Shown here piece after piece: positions 37,901 through 47,660 of a DNA stretch of 64,000 nt. The DNA comes from Sphingobacterium sp. lm-10 (lineage in GTDB: Bacteria > Bacteroidota > Bacteroidia > Sphingobacteriales > Sphingobacteriaceae), in the NCBI RefSeq assembly GCF_023554555.1, contig NZ_JAMJWC010000001.1, forward strand, positions 186,001-250,000, read 5' to 3'. Below the pieces are notes generated by a model that worked only from the letters and a program-made list of their open reading frames with translations, was not told where the DNA came from and made no database searches. The translations under genes and the position numbers were made by a program. Each line of letters opens with the position of its first letter. Within the stretch, counting starts at the first letter, position 1.

Positions 37901-37963
37901 TTACTATCGCGCGTGGTTACGCCTGTGATTTATAAATTGATACCGCCGAATGTGGAAGATTAA
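34916..37963 (+). CDS. RND multidrug efflux permease (HAE/AcrB-like)
   Basis: 1015 aa, full-length inner-membrane RND transporter. Helix 4 has GLVVDDSIVVVENIERW with the twin Asp of the proton relay, and the 2 periplasmic porter domains are seen after helices 1 and 7. No DFG metal signature, unlike the czcA gene at 13638, so this is a drug/organic-substrate type. The 3 genes plus tetR form one operon, last gene ending at 37963. Confidence 0.95.
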   Translation: MSLIKYPIKNYQFTLIMVVMVMVVAISTLLTMPRAEDPDMKASTFPVVVVYPGTSPKDMENLVVKPLESRFYGLDDIKMIKTTINNGLAFIFVEYEFKTNYDSKYQELVRELNAARAELPDNIYSMQVLKVDPTNVSVIQAALVSENASRTTMKRLSDDLKSELEKVKALKEVTISGMPAQQVRIDLHMAKMREQRIPVDRVVQIVQSETQNIPGGSLDAGTRNFSVTTSGSYQDIQQIRRTVVSSAQGRNVFLEDIADVYPGFGPNTHITRLNGYQCVLINAAQKQGENISETQEAYLAVLDTFQKKLPDNVDLILSFDQGKNVNQRLGGLGIDFLIAITLVLITLLPLGTRASLVVMIAIPLSLGLGLITMNIAGYSLNQLSIVGFVVALGLVVDDSIVVVENIERWMREGYSRLDAAIKGTQQIALAVVGCTVTLVIAFMPLMFMPEMAGEFIRSMPTAVIASVIGSMFVALLVVPFLASKLLKPHEHEGGNIILRTMQKGIHQTYGKLLDKALKHPIMTALIAVVVFGASLALIPTVGFSLFPPSEKPQFTIHITASQQANVATTDSITRQIERELGEIADVKYYTSNVGKGNPRVYYNMQQANENPSYAEIFVQLHDDVKSGQKIQLIEQLRKRWSPYLGAKVEVRDFEQGVPVISPVEVRIVGENLDSLQRLAASVEMLLKNTAGTEYVNNPIKSNKSDIRVVVNREKAMAFGIPTSTIDQTVRIALAGYPVGTFSDPNSDDNDYEVLITVPRGAYADLNTLEGIFVQNIEGQAIPLNQVATFQLESSPSSIFHRNKDRTVSVNSFVQKGFSNDEVISAVIEQMDKFSFPDGYSYDMGGEVESREAAFGGFSTIIIITVFLFIAVLVLEFKTFKSTLIVLSVIPLGVVGAVLALLITGNTLSFVATIGIVALAGIEVKNTILLVDFTNQLRREGMPLHEAIEKAGEIRFLPIILTSLTAIGGLMPIAWSSNPLISPLAIVMIGGLISSTLLSRVVTPVIYKLIPPNVED

Positions 37964-37993
37964 TTTTTTGATGGAAAGGGCAGTGTATAAAAT

Positions 37994-38512
37994 CTAATCT
38001 ACTCGATCCAGCACCACAGAAGCCTCGTATTTTTTATTGACGACCAAAATCAACGCGGGTTGCGAAATGTATTGCTGGCGCTCGCCGACCACTACTGCAT
38101 AGCGAAATTTAAGTTCGCCGGTATGCTGCTGACGTAGGTCCATGGGTTCTATGGTAGTAGCGAAATCGGATTGATCGAGCACAATAGCAATGACGAATTG
38201 CTGATTGAAATCAATAGGCGTAGGCTTGCCCTGCTCACCCATTAACGTCGCGTTGCCAAAGACGTGATCGAACGCTTCTTGGGTGGTGATTTTAGGGTCT
38301 TCAGGTGTTTTTGCATCATTCAATACGAAGTAATTCTGAGCAATAGCAAAAGGCACGTCAGTGAGTATAGTGCCGTCATGCTTTTCAGTCAATAAGTCCA
38401 TGCTATCGGGATCATTATGATCGCGCCTCTGTTCTATGCTCTGACAGCTGCAAACGATTGTAGCTAAGCCGAAAACTAGCAGGTATACAGTTAACCTTAT
38501 TGGATGCTTCAT
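37994..38512 (-). CDS. lipoprotein of unknown function
   Basis: 172 aa with a signal peptide and Cys22/Cys24 (TIVCSCQ). The C-terminal 115 residues (NYFVLND, AFDHVFG, PIDFNQQFVIAIVL) loosely resemble PrcB_C-type domains, but this is a weak pattern match. Convergent with the RND operon, divergent from the S9 peptidase gene. Confidence 0.65.
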   Translation of the reverse strand: MKHPIRLTVYLLVFGLATIVCSCQSIEQRRDHNDPDSMDLLTEKHDGTILTDVPFAIAQNYFVLNDAKTPEDPKITTQEAFDHVFGNATLMGEQGKPTPIDFNQQFVIAIVLDQSDFATTIEPMDLRQQHTGELKFRYAVVVGERQQYISQPALILVVNKKYEASVVLDRVD

Positions 38513-38627
38513 AGAAATTATACTTTTCTGTCTCTTTAAAACTGTTTATAGGTAAAAAAGTTTTTTGGTAATTAATTGTAACAAAAGATGTAATAGGACT
38601 ACTAATAGTAAAAAACCATTTTTAACA

Positions 38628-40895
38628 ATGAAAAGAAGCCTATTTTCACTCATATTCGTAATTTTGGGTATGACGAATACTTTTGCGCAAATCGCAGGTG
38701 ATTGGAAGGGAAAATTAGATGTTCAGGGAATGAGCCTGGAGTTAATCTTCCATATTACAGAAACTCCTGACGGAATCTCCGCTACTTTAGATGTGCCGAT
38801 GCAGGGAGCCAGTGGCTTACCGCTATCTCCTGCCAAATTTGAAAACAATACGTTATCTGTGGCTATGGAGCAGGCCGGAATTAAATATGAAGGCGTGTTG
38901 GAGCAAGGCAAAATTACGGGAACTTTTTCCCAGGCCGGTATGGATATGCCGTTAGTACTGGAAAAAACTACCATTACCAAGCCTGGGGATACGACCTTGG
39001 TATCTAGTCAAGAAGAGATAGATGCTTTGATCGCTTTAGACGAAGGAGATTTTACTTATGGCGTTAAAGATTATTTTGCGAAGCCCATTACTTCTGGTTT
39101 TCAGCTTTCGCCAAACGGTAAATACCTTTTATACAGAGAAAAGGATCAAAACAATAAGCGACACGTGATGATCAAAGAGGTCGCTACAGGCAACGTAGTA
39201 CGCGCAATTGAAGAGAAAGACGAATTGATCCGTGGTACAGGTTGGGTAAATGACGAGCGGTTAATTTATGTGATGGATGAAGGTGGAAATGAAAATTATC
39301 ACCTTTTCGCGATCAATATAGATGGTACCAACAGTATTGATTTAACCCCTTTCGAAGGCGTACAAGCTAGTATCCTAAACATGCTCAAAGAGCAAAAGGA
39401 CTTCATCATTGTTCAGATGAATAAGGATAATAAACAAGTCTTTGAGCCTTATCGAGTAAATGTGAATACAGGTGATCTAGAAAAGCTGTTTACGAACGAC
39501 GATCCCGAGAATGCGATTGTAGGATATGATTTCGACAAGGAAGGCGTGTTACGAGGTTATGCCAAAATGCTGAACGGAACACAGACAGAATATTATTTTA
39601 AGGCTGCTGGAGCAACAGATTTTGAGAAAAAACATACCGGAAGATGGGATGATTCTTTCAGTATCGTGTCGTTCAATTATGCTTCTGATAACAAGGATGA
39701 GGCGTACGTGATTTCCAACCTTACATCAGACCGTGCACGTATTGTGTTGTATGATCTAAAAAAGAATGCGGAAGTCCGGGAAATCTTTGCACACGATAGT
39801 TTTGACGCCAACTTGATCTCTTTATCCAGGAAGCGTAACTGGGAAATCGACTTTGTAGGATATGAAGGAGAAAAGGTAGAGATAAAACCAATCAGTGAAA
39901 CGTTTAAGAAAATCTATGCTAATCTGGAAAAGCAATTTCCAGGCTATGAATTTAGTGTGGTGGGCAAAACGGATAATGAAGATCAATTGCTGATCATCGT
40001 TCAGAGCGACAAATTATACGGCAAATACTATAACTACGATGCCGCTTCTGGTAAAACTACCTTATTAGTAGATCTGATGCCGCAATTGAAAGAGAACGAT
40101 ATGGCCGAGATGCGTCCTATACAGTTCACTTCCAGAGACGGATTGACTATTCACGGATACATCACGCTTCCTAAAGCAGCTATTGACGGAGAAAAAGTAC
40201 CATTAATTGTCAATCCACACGGTGGGCCACAAGGCGTGCGTGATAGCTGGGGATTCAACCCGGAAACGCAACTTTTCGCGAGTCGTGGATATGCTACTTT
40301 ACAGGTCAACTTTCGGGTGTCTGGAGGTTACGGTAAAGAATTTTTACGCGCGGGATTCAAACAAGTAGGGCGTAAAGCGATGGACGACGTAGAGGATGGT
40401 ATTCAATATGCGATTGAGCAGGGTTGGGTAGATAAAGATAATATCGCCATCTATGGCGGAAGTCATGGTGGTTATGCGGTGCTACGTGGTTTGACTAAGA
40501 CGCCAGAGTTGTATAAAGCAGGAGTAGATTACGTAGGCGTGTCTAATATCTTTACATTGATGAGCTCTATTCCAGAGTATTGGAAGCCCTACAAAGACAT
40601 GTTGTACGAAATCTGGTACGACTTGGACGATGAGAAAGAAGCGGCTATCGCCAAGGAGGTGTCGCCTATCTTCCATATCGATAAGATCCAAGCACCTCTA
40701 TTTGTCGTGCAAGGAGCGAATGATCCGAGGGTCAAGATTGCCGAGGCAGATCAGATTGTAAAAGCTTTGCGTGAAAAAGGAGTGGATGTGCCTTATATGG
40801 TGAAGTATGATGAGGGACATGGTTTCGGAAAAGAAGAAAATCAAATTCAATTCTATAAAGCGATGATGGGCTTCTTCGGGAAGCACCTTCACTAA
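38628..40895 (+). CDS. S9-family (prolyl oligopeptidase/acylaminoacyl) serine peptidase
   Basis: 755 aa from the ATG at 38628 (MKRSLFSLIFVILG; signal ends TFAQ), which gives a sensible signal peptide; the upstream in-frame start at 38565 adds a hydrophilic leader. Order: signal, a small lipocalin-like beta domain of about 110 residues (GDWKGKLDVQGMSLELIFHI), a WD/beta-propeller domain, and the alpha/beta hydrolase domain with oxyanion NPHGGPQG, nucleophile GGSHGGY, Asp in GANDPRV and His in DEGHGF. Secreted peptidase cutting short peptides. Confidence 0.93.
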   Translation: MKRSLFSLIFVILGMTNTFAQIAGDWKGKLDVQGMSLELIFHITETPDGISATLDVPMQGASGLPLSPAKFENNTLSVAMEQAGIKYEGVLEQGKITGTFSQAGMDMPLVLEKTTITKPGDTTLVSSQEEIDALIALDEGDFTYGVKDYFAKPITSGFQLSPNGKYLLYREKDQNNKRHVMIKEVATGNVVRAIEEKDELIRGTGWVNDERLIYVMDEGGNENYHLFAINIDGTNSIDLTPFEGVQASILNMLKEQKDFIIVQMNKDNKQVFEPYRVNVNTGDLEKLFTNDDPENAIVGYDFDKEGVLRGYAKMLNGTQTEYYFKAAGATDFEKKHTGRWDDSFSIVSFNYASDNKDEAYVISNLTSDRARIVLYDLKKNAEVREIFAHDSFDANLISLSRKRNWEIDFVGYEGEKVEIKPISETFKKIYANLEKQFPGYEFSVVGKTDNEDQLLIIVQSDKLYGKYYNYDAASGKTTLLVDLMPQLKENDMAEMRPIQFTSRDGLTIHGYITLPKAAIDGEKVPLIVNPHGGPQGVRDSWGFNPETQLFASRGYATLQVNFRVSGGYGKEFLRAGFKQVGRKAMDDVEDGIQYAIEQGWVDKDNIAIYGGSHGGYAVLRGLTKTPELYKAGVDYVGVSNIFTLMSSIPEYWKPYKDMLYEIWYDLDDEKEAAIAKEVSPIFHIDKIQAPLFVVQGANDPRVKIAEADQIVKALREKGVDVPYMVKYDEGHGFGKEENQIQFYKAMMGFFGKHLH

Positions 40896-40910
40896 TCTTT
40901 AATCCATTAG

Positions 40911-40940
40911 TTTGTATTTCAAATAATATTAGTATCTTTG
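40911..40940 (+). promoter_or_regulatory. rimP-nusA-infB promoter
   Basis: TTTG (40911-40914), 18 bp, TATCTTTG (40933-40940): the same spacing as the rpsF promoter. Transcription should start near 40947, so the hairpin at 40956-40974 is in the leader. Confidence 0.85.
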
Positions 40941-40955
40941 TACATCTGAGAGGAA

Positions 40956-40981
40956 GGGGGCATCATTTGCCCCCTTTTTTT
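40956..40981 (+). terminator. terminator-like hairpin in the rimP leader (possible attenuator)
   Basis: GGGGGCA (40956-40962), 5-nt loop, TGCCCCC (40968-40974), then seven T. It looks like a complete intrinsic terminator 28 bp before the rimP ATG and about 10 nt after the expected transcription start. It may also end transcripts of the upstream S9 gene. Confidence 0.75.
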
Positions 40982-41002
40982 AATTCAAATTGTGAATCAT
41001 TT

Positions 41003-41467
41003 ATGCAGGTAGAGCAACGGGTACGGGAGCTGGTTGAGGAAAAAATTGCGGATCGGGAAGACTTATTTATCGTTCGTATTAAGATGCAAAGCAATGGTGT
41101 TTTGTCTATCTTAGTAGACGGTGATCAAGGCCTGCCTATTGAAGATTGTGCGCAAATTAGTCGCCACGTAGGCTATCATTTGGAGGAAGAAAATGTACTT
41201 GACCAAGCCTATCGTTTGGAAGTATCTTCTCCAGGAGTTGATTATCCGTTGGAGTTGTTGCGTCAATATCAGAAAAATGTAGGTCGTCAAGTGAAGATTA
41301 CTTTGCAAGACGGTACCCAAAAGGAAGGTAAGCTCGTGGCTGCATCCGATACAGTCGTCGTGTTGACTGAAAAGGTAAAAGAAAAAGGAAAGAAAGCGCA
41401 GGAAGAAGAGCGTGAGATTCCATTCACAGATATAAAGGAGACTAAGGTGTTAATTTCATTTAAATAA
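41003..41467 (+). CDS. rimP: ribosome maturation factor RimP
   Basis: 154 aa from the ATG at 41003 (MQVEQRVRELVEEKI); an upstream TTG at 40967 lies inside the leader hairpin and is unlikely. Contains the RimP core LVDGDQGLPIEDCAQISR and YRLEVSSPGVDYPLE. Assists 30S subunit assembly. First gene of rimP-nusA-infB; nusA starts 2 bp after its stop. Confidence 0.95.
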   Translation: MQVEQRVRELVEEKIADREDLFIVRIKMQSNGVLSILVDGDQGLPIEDCAQISRHVGYHLEEENVLDQAYRLEVSSPGVDYPLELLRQYQKNVGRQVKITLQDGTQKEGKLVAASDTVVVLTEKVKEKGKKAQEEEREIPFTDIKETKVLISFK

Positions 41468-41469
41468 AA

Positions 41470-42708
41470 ATGAGCAGCGATATTAATTTAATTGACTCGT
41501 TTCAGGAGTTTAAAGATTTCAAGAATATTGATCGTCCGACGGTCATCACCGTATTGGAAGAGGTATTCCGCAGTATGATTCGTAAACGCTTTGGCACTGA
41601 CGAAAATGTCGATGTCATCGTTAACCCTGATAATGGGGATTTGGAGATCTGGCGTACCCGCACCGTGATGGAGGATGGCTTTTCTGAAGATGATGATCTG
41701 GAGATCGAATTGAAAGAAGCCCATACTTATGATCCTGATTTAGAGGTAGGGGATGATTATATTGAGCAGATTACGCTGGAAAGTTTCGGTCGTAGAGCAA
41801 TTTTGGCAGCTCGTCAGACTTTAGTTTCTAAAGTATTAGAACTAGAGAAAGATGAGGTATTCAAAAAATACAAAGACCGTGAAGGCGAGTTGGTAATCGG
41901 TGAGGTATACCAGATCTGGAAAAAAGAAATCTTGGTGTTGGATGAGGATGGCAATGAACTAATCATGCCGAAAACTGAGCAAATCCCTGCGGATTACTTC
42001 AAAAAAGGAGATAATATCCGTGCGGTAGTGCACAAAGTAGATATGATGAATAATAATCCAAAAATCATCATATCTCGTACAGCACCAGAATTTTTGCAAC
42101 GCCTATTCGAACTGGAAGTACCAGAGATTTTTGATGGCTTAATTACCATCAAAAAAATTGTTCGTGAACCAGGAGAGCGTGCCAAAGTAGCGGTAGAGTC
42201 TTACGATGATCGTATTGATCCGGTAGGAGCTTGTGTTGGTATGAAAGGTTCACGTATTCATGGTATCGTTCGCGAATTGCGTAACGAGAATATTGACGTA
42301 ATTAATTTTACCACCAACAGTTCACTTTACATCACACGTGCATTAAGCCCTGCGCGTATTAGCTCTATTAAGTTGAGCGATGAAGATTCTACGGCAGCAG
42401 TATACCTGAAACCAGATCAAGTATCCCTAGCAATCGGTCGTGGTGGTCACAACATTAAATTGGCGGGCAAACTGACAGGATACGAGATCGATGTATATAG
42501 AGAGAATGATGAGGTTGATGAGGATGTCGATATCGAAGAATTCTCTGACGAAATTGATAGCTGGATCATCGACGAATTAAAACGCGTTGGTTTAGATACC
42601 GCGAAATCAGTATTGTCACTGTCTCAGGAAGAGTTAGTACGCCGTACCGACCTGGAGGAAGATACTATCCAGGAGATTGTACGCATTCTGCAAGCAGAAT
42701 TCGAATAA
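41470..42708 (+). CDS. nusA: transcription termination/antitermination factor NusA
   Basis: 412 aa: N-terminal RNA-polymerase-binding domain (DSFQEFKDFKNIDRPTV), S1 domain (GEVYQIWKKEILVLDEDG), and two KH domains (GACVGMKGSRIHGIVREL; AIGRGGHNIKLAGKLTGY). An acidic C-terminal extension contains one helix-hairpin-helix-like repeat (VDEDVDIEEF then DLEEDTIQEIVR). Normal for Bacteroidota, which lack the second acidic repeat of E. coli. Confidence 0.97.
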   Translation: MSSDINLIDSFQEFKDFKNIDRPTVITVLEEVFRSMIRKRFGTDENVDVIVNPDNGDLEIWRTRTVMEDGFSEDDDLEIELKEAHTYDPDLEVGDDYIEQITLESFGRRAILAARQTLVSKVLELEKDEVFKKYKDREGELVIGEVYQIWKKEILVLDEDGNELIMPKTEQIPADYFKKGDNIRAVVHKVDMMNNNPKIIISRTAPEFLQRLFELEVPEIFDGLITIKKIVREPGERAKVAVESYDDRIDPVGACVGMKGSRIHGIVRELRNENIDVINFTTNSSLYITRALSPARISSIKLSDEDSTAAVYLKPDQVSLAIGRGGHNIKLAGKLTGYEIDVYRENDEVDEDVDIEEFSDEIDSWIIDELKRVGLDTAKSVLSLSQEELVRRTDLEEDTIQEIVRILQAEFE

Positions 42709-42771
42709 TACACTCAGCAAGCACGGCAAGACTATTTTTCATTAAAATGTTAAATAGGTGTAAAAAAAATA

Positions 42772-42779
42772 TATTTTTG
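42772..42779 (+). promoter_or_regulatory. possible internal promoter before infB
   Basis: TATTTTTG is an exact TAnnTTTG box in the 103-bp nusA-infB gap, 32 bp before the infB ATG; no clear -33 TTG (GTTAA instead). Confidence 0.35.
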
Positions 42780-42811
42780 TAGTATCATATTTTATAGCGA
42801 GTATAAGTTAG

Positions 42812-45808
42812 ATGACAGAAGGTAAGAGCATTAATTTGCTGAAAGCAGCAAAAGAACTAAATATTGGGATCGGTACAGCCGTGGACTTCTTGGTGAAGAA
42901 AGGGTTTGACGTAGAGTCAAAACCTAGCACGAAGCTGGGTCCAGATATGTATGCAGTTCTTTTGAAAGAGTTTCAGGGAGATAAAATAGTAAAAGACGAA
43001 GCAAAACAAATCGTAATCGGAAAGATTCGCCGTGATGAAACTCCTGTTGCCAATCAGTCTGAAACTACTGTCGACGCTACTGATGACCGCGAAAATAAAG
43101 CGGAAGCCGACCAGGAGCCAGCCGCAAAGCAGGCACCTGTGGAGCCCGTAATTGAACAACAGCAAGAACAGCCTAAAGAAGAAGGAAAGAGCCCACTGAA
43201 AGTAGTTGGTAAAATTGATTTGGACAGCCTTAAGAAAGGTAAACCGACGCCAAAAGCGGAGCAGCCCGTGAAAGTGGAGCCGAAGGCTGAGCCTGTCGTC
43301 ACTCCTCCAGTAGTAGAAGAGGTGAAGAAAGAGGAGCCTGTAGTCGTGGCAAAACCTCAACCAGAAGCTCCGAAACAAGAAACACCGCGCGAGCCGCAAG
43401 CAGAACAAAAGCCGGTTGAAAAACCAGTGGAAGCAACTGAAGCAAAAAAAACCGAAGAAAAACAGCCTGAAGTTATGAAAGAACAGCCGGCGGAGAAGAA
43501 AGACGAGACCAAACCTCCTGTCAAAGCTCCGGATGCTAGTAATGATGTCATTCGTGGTAGATCAACCACTTTATCGGGACCTAAGGTCATCGGTAAAATC
43601 GATCTTCCCGTGTTTAAATCGAATAAACCGGTTGCTTCTTCATCTGATGCCGCAAACAACGACAGCAGACGCAAACGCAAACGTACAAGTACACCTAATA
43701 ATAATACTAGACCAGGTCAAACAACTCCGGGTGCTACAGGCGATCAACAAAATCGTCCTGGAGGCGGTCCGAATGATCGTAATAGAACAGGTGGTGGACC
43801 TGGCCGTCCGGGAGATCGTAACCATCCGGGCAACAGAGGTCGCCATGATAACCGTGGTAGAGGAACAGGGCCGCAAACGCCAAAAGAGGAGCCTACTGAA
43901 AAAGATATCCAGGATCAAATCAAAGCGACATTAGCGCGCTTGAGTGGTGCCGGTAAGTCTGGTAAATTTGCTCAACGTGCTAAATTACGTCGTCAGAAGA
44001 GAGATGATGTGGCATTATCTGCCGAAGAGGCAGCAATGGAGCAGGAAGCACAATCGAGAATACTTCGTGTTACGGAGTTTGTAACTGCAAATGAGCTGGC
44101 CAACTTGATGGATGTTTCGGTTACGCAGGTAATCTCCACTTGTATGAGCTTAGGTATGTTCGTGTCGATCAACCAAAGACTGGATGCGGAAACCTTAACT
44201 ATCGTGGCGGATGAGTTTGGCTATGAAATAGAATTTATTAAGCCAGAGGATGAGGAAACCAGTGACCTGGAACAGGCCGACACTGAGGCAAATCTAGTAT
44301 CCAGAGCGCCGATTGTTACCGTAATGGGTCACGTGGATCACGGTAAGACATCTTTATTGGATTATATCCGGAAGGCAAATGTAACGGGTGGTGAAGCCGG
44401 AGGTATTACGCAGCACATTGGTGCTTATGCCGTAAAACTAGAAGACGGTCGTCGCATAACATTTTTAGATACACCAGGTCACGAAGCCTTTACCGCGATG
44501 CGTGCACGTGGTGCGAAGGTTACCGATATTGTTATTATCGTTATTGCAGCAGACGATGCCGTGATGCCGCAAACCAAAGAGGCGATTAACCACGCGCAAG
44601 CGGCAGGTGTGCCTATTGTGTTTGCTTTTACGAAAGTCGATAAAGCGGGATCGAATCCGGATCGTATCCGTGAGCAACTTTCCGCTATGAATATTCTTGT
44701 CGAAGAATGGGGTGGTAAATACCAGGCTCAGGAAATCTCGGCAAAAACAGGTGACAACGTAGAGTTGTTACTGGAAAAAGTATTATTAGAAGCGGAATTA
44801 TTAGATCTGAAAGCCGATCCTAAGAAACGTGCTGTCGGTTCTGTAATCGAAGCCGCTTTGGATAAAGGACGTGGTATCGTTACTACTGTATTGATACAAG
44901 GTGGTACTTTACGTGTTGGAGATGCGATCTTAGCGGGTTCACATTCTGGTAAGGTGAAAGCCCTAACCAATGAACGTGGCGAGCGCGTAAAAGAAGCGGG
45001 ACCAGCTACTCCAGTACAGATTTTGGGTATGGGTGGAGCGCCTACGGCGGGAGATAAATTCTACGCCATGGAAAGCGAGCCAGAAGCCAGACAGGTTGCC
45101 AACAAGCGTCTACAATTACAACGCGAGCAAGGAATGCGTGCTACTAAGCACATTACGTTGGATGAGATCGGTCGTCGTTTAGCGATTGGTAACTTCAAGG
45201 AGCTTAACTTAATCGTGAAAGGTGATGTGGATGGTTCTATTGAGGCATTATCTGACTCCCTATTGAAGTTGTCTACCGACGAGATTCAAGTGAATATCAT
45301 TCACAAGTCGGTGGGTGCTATTTCTGAGTCAGACGTATTATTAGCGTCTGCATCTGATGCGATCATCATTGGTTTCCAAGTACGTCCTACACAAGGATCA
45401 CGTAAATTGGCGGAGCAAGAGCAAATCGATATTAGATTGTACTCTATCATCTACGATGCGATCGACGAGATTAAATCTGCGATGGAAGGTATGTTGGCGC
45501 CGAAATTCGAAGAGAAGATTGTGGCTAACGTGGAAATTCGCGAAACCTTCAAAATCTCTAAAGTGGGTACCATTGCCGGATGTATGGTCTTGGAAGGTAA
45601 GATCAATAGAAACAATGATATCCGCGTGATTCGTGAAGGAGTCGTAATCCATACGGGTAAGCTAGCTTCCTTGAAGCGTTTCAAAGACGATGTGAAAGAA
45701 GTAACGTTCGGATACGAATGTGGACTTAACATCGATCGCTTTAACGATATTCAACAAGGTGATATTGTAGAAGCTTACGAACAAGTAGAAGTAAAACGTA
45801 AGTTGTAA
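42812..45808 (+). CDS. infB: translation initiation factor IF-2
   Basis: 998 aa. Residues 1-60 are the IF2_N domain ([21 protein letters not shown]). Residues about 70-380 are a disordered Lys/Glu/Pro/Gln-rich linker, then a Gly/Arg/Asn-rich stretch. The GTPase core follows: G1 GHVDHGKT near residue 505, G3 DTPGHEAF, G4 TKVD, and then domains II-IV. The long linker is usual for Bacteroidota. Confidence 0.98.
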   Translation: MTEGKSINLLKAAKELNIGIGTAVDFLVKKGFDVESKPSTKLGPDMYAVLLKEFQGDKIVKDEAKQIVIGKIRRDETPVANQSETTVDATDDRENKAEADQEPAAKQAPVEPVIEQQQEQPKEEGKSPLKVVGKIDLDSLKKGKPTPKAEQPVKVEPKAEPVVTPPVVEEVKKEEPVVVAKPQPEAPKQETPREPQAEQKPVEKPVEATEAKKTEEKQPEVMKEQPAEKKDETKPPVKAPDASNDVIRGRSTTLSGPKVIGKIDLPVFKSNKPVASSSDAANNDSRRKRKRTSTPNNNTRPGQTTPGATGDQQNRPGGGPNDRNRTGGGPGRPGDRNHPGNRGRHDNRGRGTGPQTPKEEPTEKDIQDQIKATLARLSGAGKSGKFAQRAKLRRQKRDDVALSAEEAAMEQEAQSRILRVTEFVTANELANLMDVSVTQVISTCMSLGMFVSINQRLDAETLTIVADEFGYEIEFIKPEDEETSDLEQADTEANLVSRAPIVTVMGHVDHGKTSLLDYIRKANVTGGEAGGITQHIGAYAVKLEDGRRITFLDTPGHEAFTAMRARGAKVTDIVIIVIAADDAVMPQTKEAINHAQAAGVPIVFAFTKVDKAGSNPDRIREQLSAMNILVEEWGGKYQAQEISAKTGDNVELLLEKVLLEAELLDLKADPKKRAVGSVIEAALDKGRGIVTTVLIQGGTLRVGDAILAGSHSGKVKALTNERGERVKEAGPATPVQILGMGGAPTAGDKFYAMESEPEARQVANKRLQLQREQGMRATKHITLDEIGRRLAIGNFKELNLIVKGDVDGSIEALSDSLLKLSTDEIQVNIIHKSVGAISESDVLLASASDAIIIGFQVRPTQGSRKLAEQEQIDIRLYSIIYDAIDEIKSAMEGMLAPKFEEKIVANVEIRETFKISKVGTIAGCMVLEGKINRNNDIRVIREGVVIHTGKLASLKRFKDDVKEVTFGYECGLNIDRFNDIQQGDIVEAYEQVEVKRKL

Positions 45809-45865
45809 TCCAGATATCCTCTTCGTAGAAGATAGATACAACACAACGAATTATAAAAATGAGGT

Positions 45866-45903
45866 AAAGTCCTGACGTGTTTTATACATGTCAGGACTTT
45901 TTT
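45866..45903 (+). terminator. infB terminator
   Basis: AAAGTCCTGAC (45866-45876) pairs with GTCAGGACTTT (45890-45900) around a 13-nt loop, followed by T-rich TTTCTTT. Confidence 0.8.
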
Positions 45904-45929
45904 CTTTAAAGCACTGTCTTCCTTAAAAA

Positions 45930-45960
45930 AGAAGAGCCACCTTTCAAGGGTGGCTCTTCT
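45930..45960 (-). terminator. GH125 gene terminator
   Basis: AGAAGAGCCACC (45930-45941) pairs with GGTGGCTCTTCT (45949-45960). On the minus strand the stem is followed by TTTTTTAAGG, making this the terminator of the gene ending at 46036. Confidence 0.8.
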
Positions 45961-46035
45961 GTAAACTTAAAAAAATGTGTAGAGTAAAATTTTACATGTT
46001 ATGGATGCATGCTTATTACTTTACACAGCTTTTGA

Positions 46036-47460
46036 TTACACTAGCAAGCTTGGTTTTTCTTGGTATGTTTTCCAAAGTAATTCTCCAAACAAGGTGTTTG
46101 TCCAGGCAAACCAATGGCGTGTGAAGTTTTTAGGATCATCTTTGTGAAAGGCCTCATGCATAAATCCGGTGTCACCATGTGTTTTTTTCAAGGTTTGGAT
46201 ACATGTTCTGATTTCCGCATCGTCCGAAGATGTCATAGCGCGCATGATGATTGCCATTGGCCAGATCATATCACGACCAATATGTGGACCACCAATTCCC
46301 TCCGCAGCGGTACCTTTGAAGAAGAAAGGATTCTCTTCTGATAGAATAAATTTGCGAGTTCGCTGATACACTTCATCATTTTTATCAATAGCACCTAAGT
46401 ACGGCAAAGACAATAAGCTTGGAACGTTGGCATCATCCATCATCATGTAGCTACCATAACCATCGACTTCAAACGCATATACGCGTCCGTGAGTAGGATG
46501 GTCAATAATGCCATATTTATTAACCGCTTCTTCCACTTCATTGGCCAACGCTTCCATTTTCTGCGCTAGGTCCGTGTTATTTTTCACTTTTTTCAAGATC
46601 TCAGCAGACTGTCTCAAACTTACAATGGCAAACAAATTAGATGGAATTAAGAAGGGCAACATCGTACAATCATCCGAAGGGCGGAAGCTGGAACAGATTA
46701 GACCCACTGGCTTCACCGGATATCCCCATCCATCAACTTGTAGTGTATCCGTACCTCGAGGTGTGGTACGCATAAAGTTATATGGACCCAAACTTTCTTT
46801 ACGCTGTTGTTCCACGAAAGTCTTGTAGATGTTTTCTTGTGCTTGTACCCATTCCGCATCGAAAGGAGACGTATCTTTCGTCTCTTCCCAATAAGCGTGT
46901 GCTAGACGAACCGGATAACATAGAGAATCAATTTCCCACTTACGCTCATGTATACCTGGCTTCATCTCCGTGTGATCTGAAAACCATTCGCCTTCTTTAG
47001 TTGGATCGTTGTAGAAAGCATTGGCATACGGATCGATATTAATACATTTCGCCTGTTTGTTGATCAATCCGACAATCAGGTTTTGCAGGCTTTTATCCTT
47101 TTTCATAAAAGGCAAATACGGCCACACTTGCGCACTACTGTCGCGTAGCCACATCGCATCGATATCACCTGTAATCACATAAGTCAGCTTCTGTGTCGCC
47201 GTTGACTCATCGTATATGGTGGTATCGAGGGTGTTTGGAAAGCAGTTGTGAAACAACCAACCCAATTCCTTATCGGCTACTTTGCCTTGGAATTCTTTAA
47301 TAATATTTTCGATCACTTTGCTTTTAAAGTGCCTGTCTTTCTCAGCAACTCTGACTACCGGATAGGAGGAGGATAATCCGTCGGAGGCAAGTGAAAACTT
47401 GCTTGCCAACATGCCTGCGCTCAAAAGAGCAGAATTCTGAATAAAGGTTCTACGCTTCAT
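46036..47460 (-). CDS. GH125 exo-alpha-1,6-mannosidase
   Basis: 474 aa. Signal MKRRTFIQNSALLSAGMLAS has Tat-like features (RRTF). The body matches the metal-independent (alpha/alpha)6 GH125 family (formerly DUF1237): DIDAMWLRDSSAQVWPYLPF, DHTEMKPGIHERKWEIDSL, PVGLICSSFRPSDDCT and GIGGPHIGRDMIWPM. These enzymes release mannose from alpha-1,6 (N-glycan-type) linkages with inversion. No SusC/D or other CAZyme lies next to it, so it may act as a standalone periplasmic or secreted enzyme. Confidence 0.92.
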   Translation of the reverse strand: MKRRTFIQNSALLSAGMLASKFSLASDGLSSSYPVVRVAEKDRHFKSKVIENIIKEFQGKVADKELGWLFHNCFPNTLDTTIYDESTATQKLTYVITGDIDAMWLRDSSAQVWPYLPFMKKDKSLQNLIVGLINKQAKCINIDPYANAFYNDPTKEGEWFSDHTEMKPGIHERKWEIDSLCYPVRLAHAYWEETKDTSPFDAEWVQAQENIYKTFVEQQRKESLGPYNFMRTTPRGTDTLQVDGWGYPVKPVGLICSSFRPSDDCTMLPFLIPSNLFAIVSLRQSAEILKKVKNNTDLAQKMEALANEVEEAVNKYGIIDHPTHGRVYAFEVDGYGSYMMMDDANVPSLLSLPYLGAIDKNDEVYQRTRKFILSEENPFFFKGTAAEGIGGPHIGRDMIWPMAIIMRAMTSSDDAEIRTCIQTLKKTHGDTGFMHEAFHKDDPKNFTRHWFAWTNTLFGELLWKTYQEKPSLLV

Positions 47461-47660
47461 GCTATTGTGTATTATAGGTGTTTTAGTTTATTATTGTGAG
47501 CTCCAATATACATATTTTATACAAAATAGCATTAATAAAAACGTTTTAGCCTAGCTCTTCCTTTGATCATATCCTGATATAGATCATATCAATAGGATGA
47601 GTAGCTATTTCGGTACAAAAATTGCGTTCTGCATTAAAAATTTTGTCTAATTTCGTGGTT

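Noticed and set aside
40967..41002. upstream TTG start of rimP
   Set aside because: It falls inside the leader hairpin; the ATG at 41003 gives the standard N-terminus.
47567..47591. GATCATATC direct repeat and TGATAT-N5-ATATCA palindrome before the Wzi/RemB-like gene
   Set aside because: Short and AT-rich; no second copy or promoter alignment, so chance is likely.
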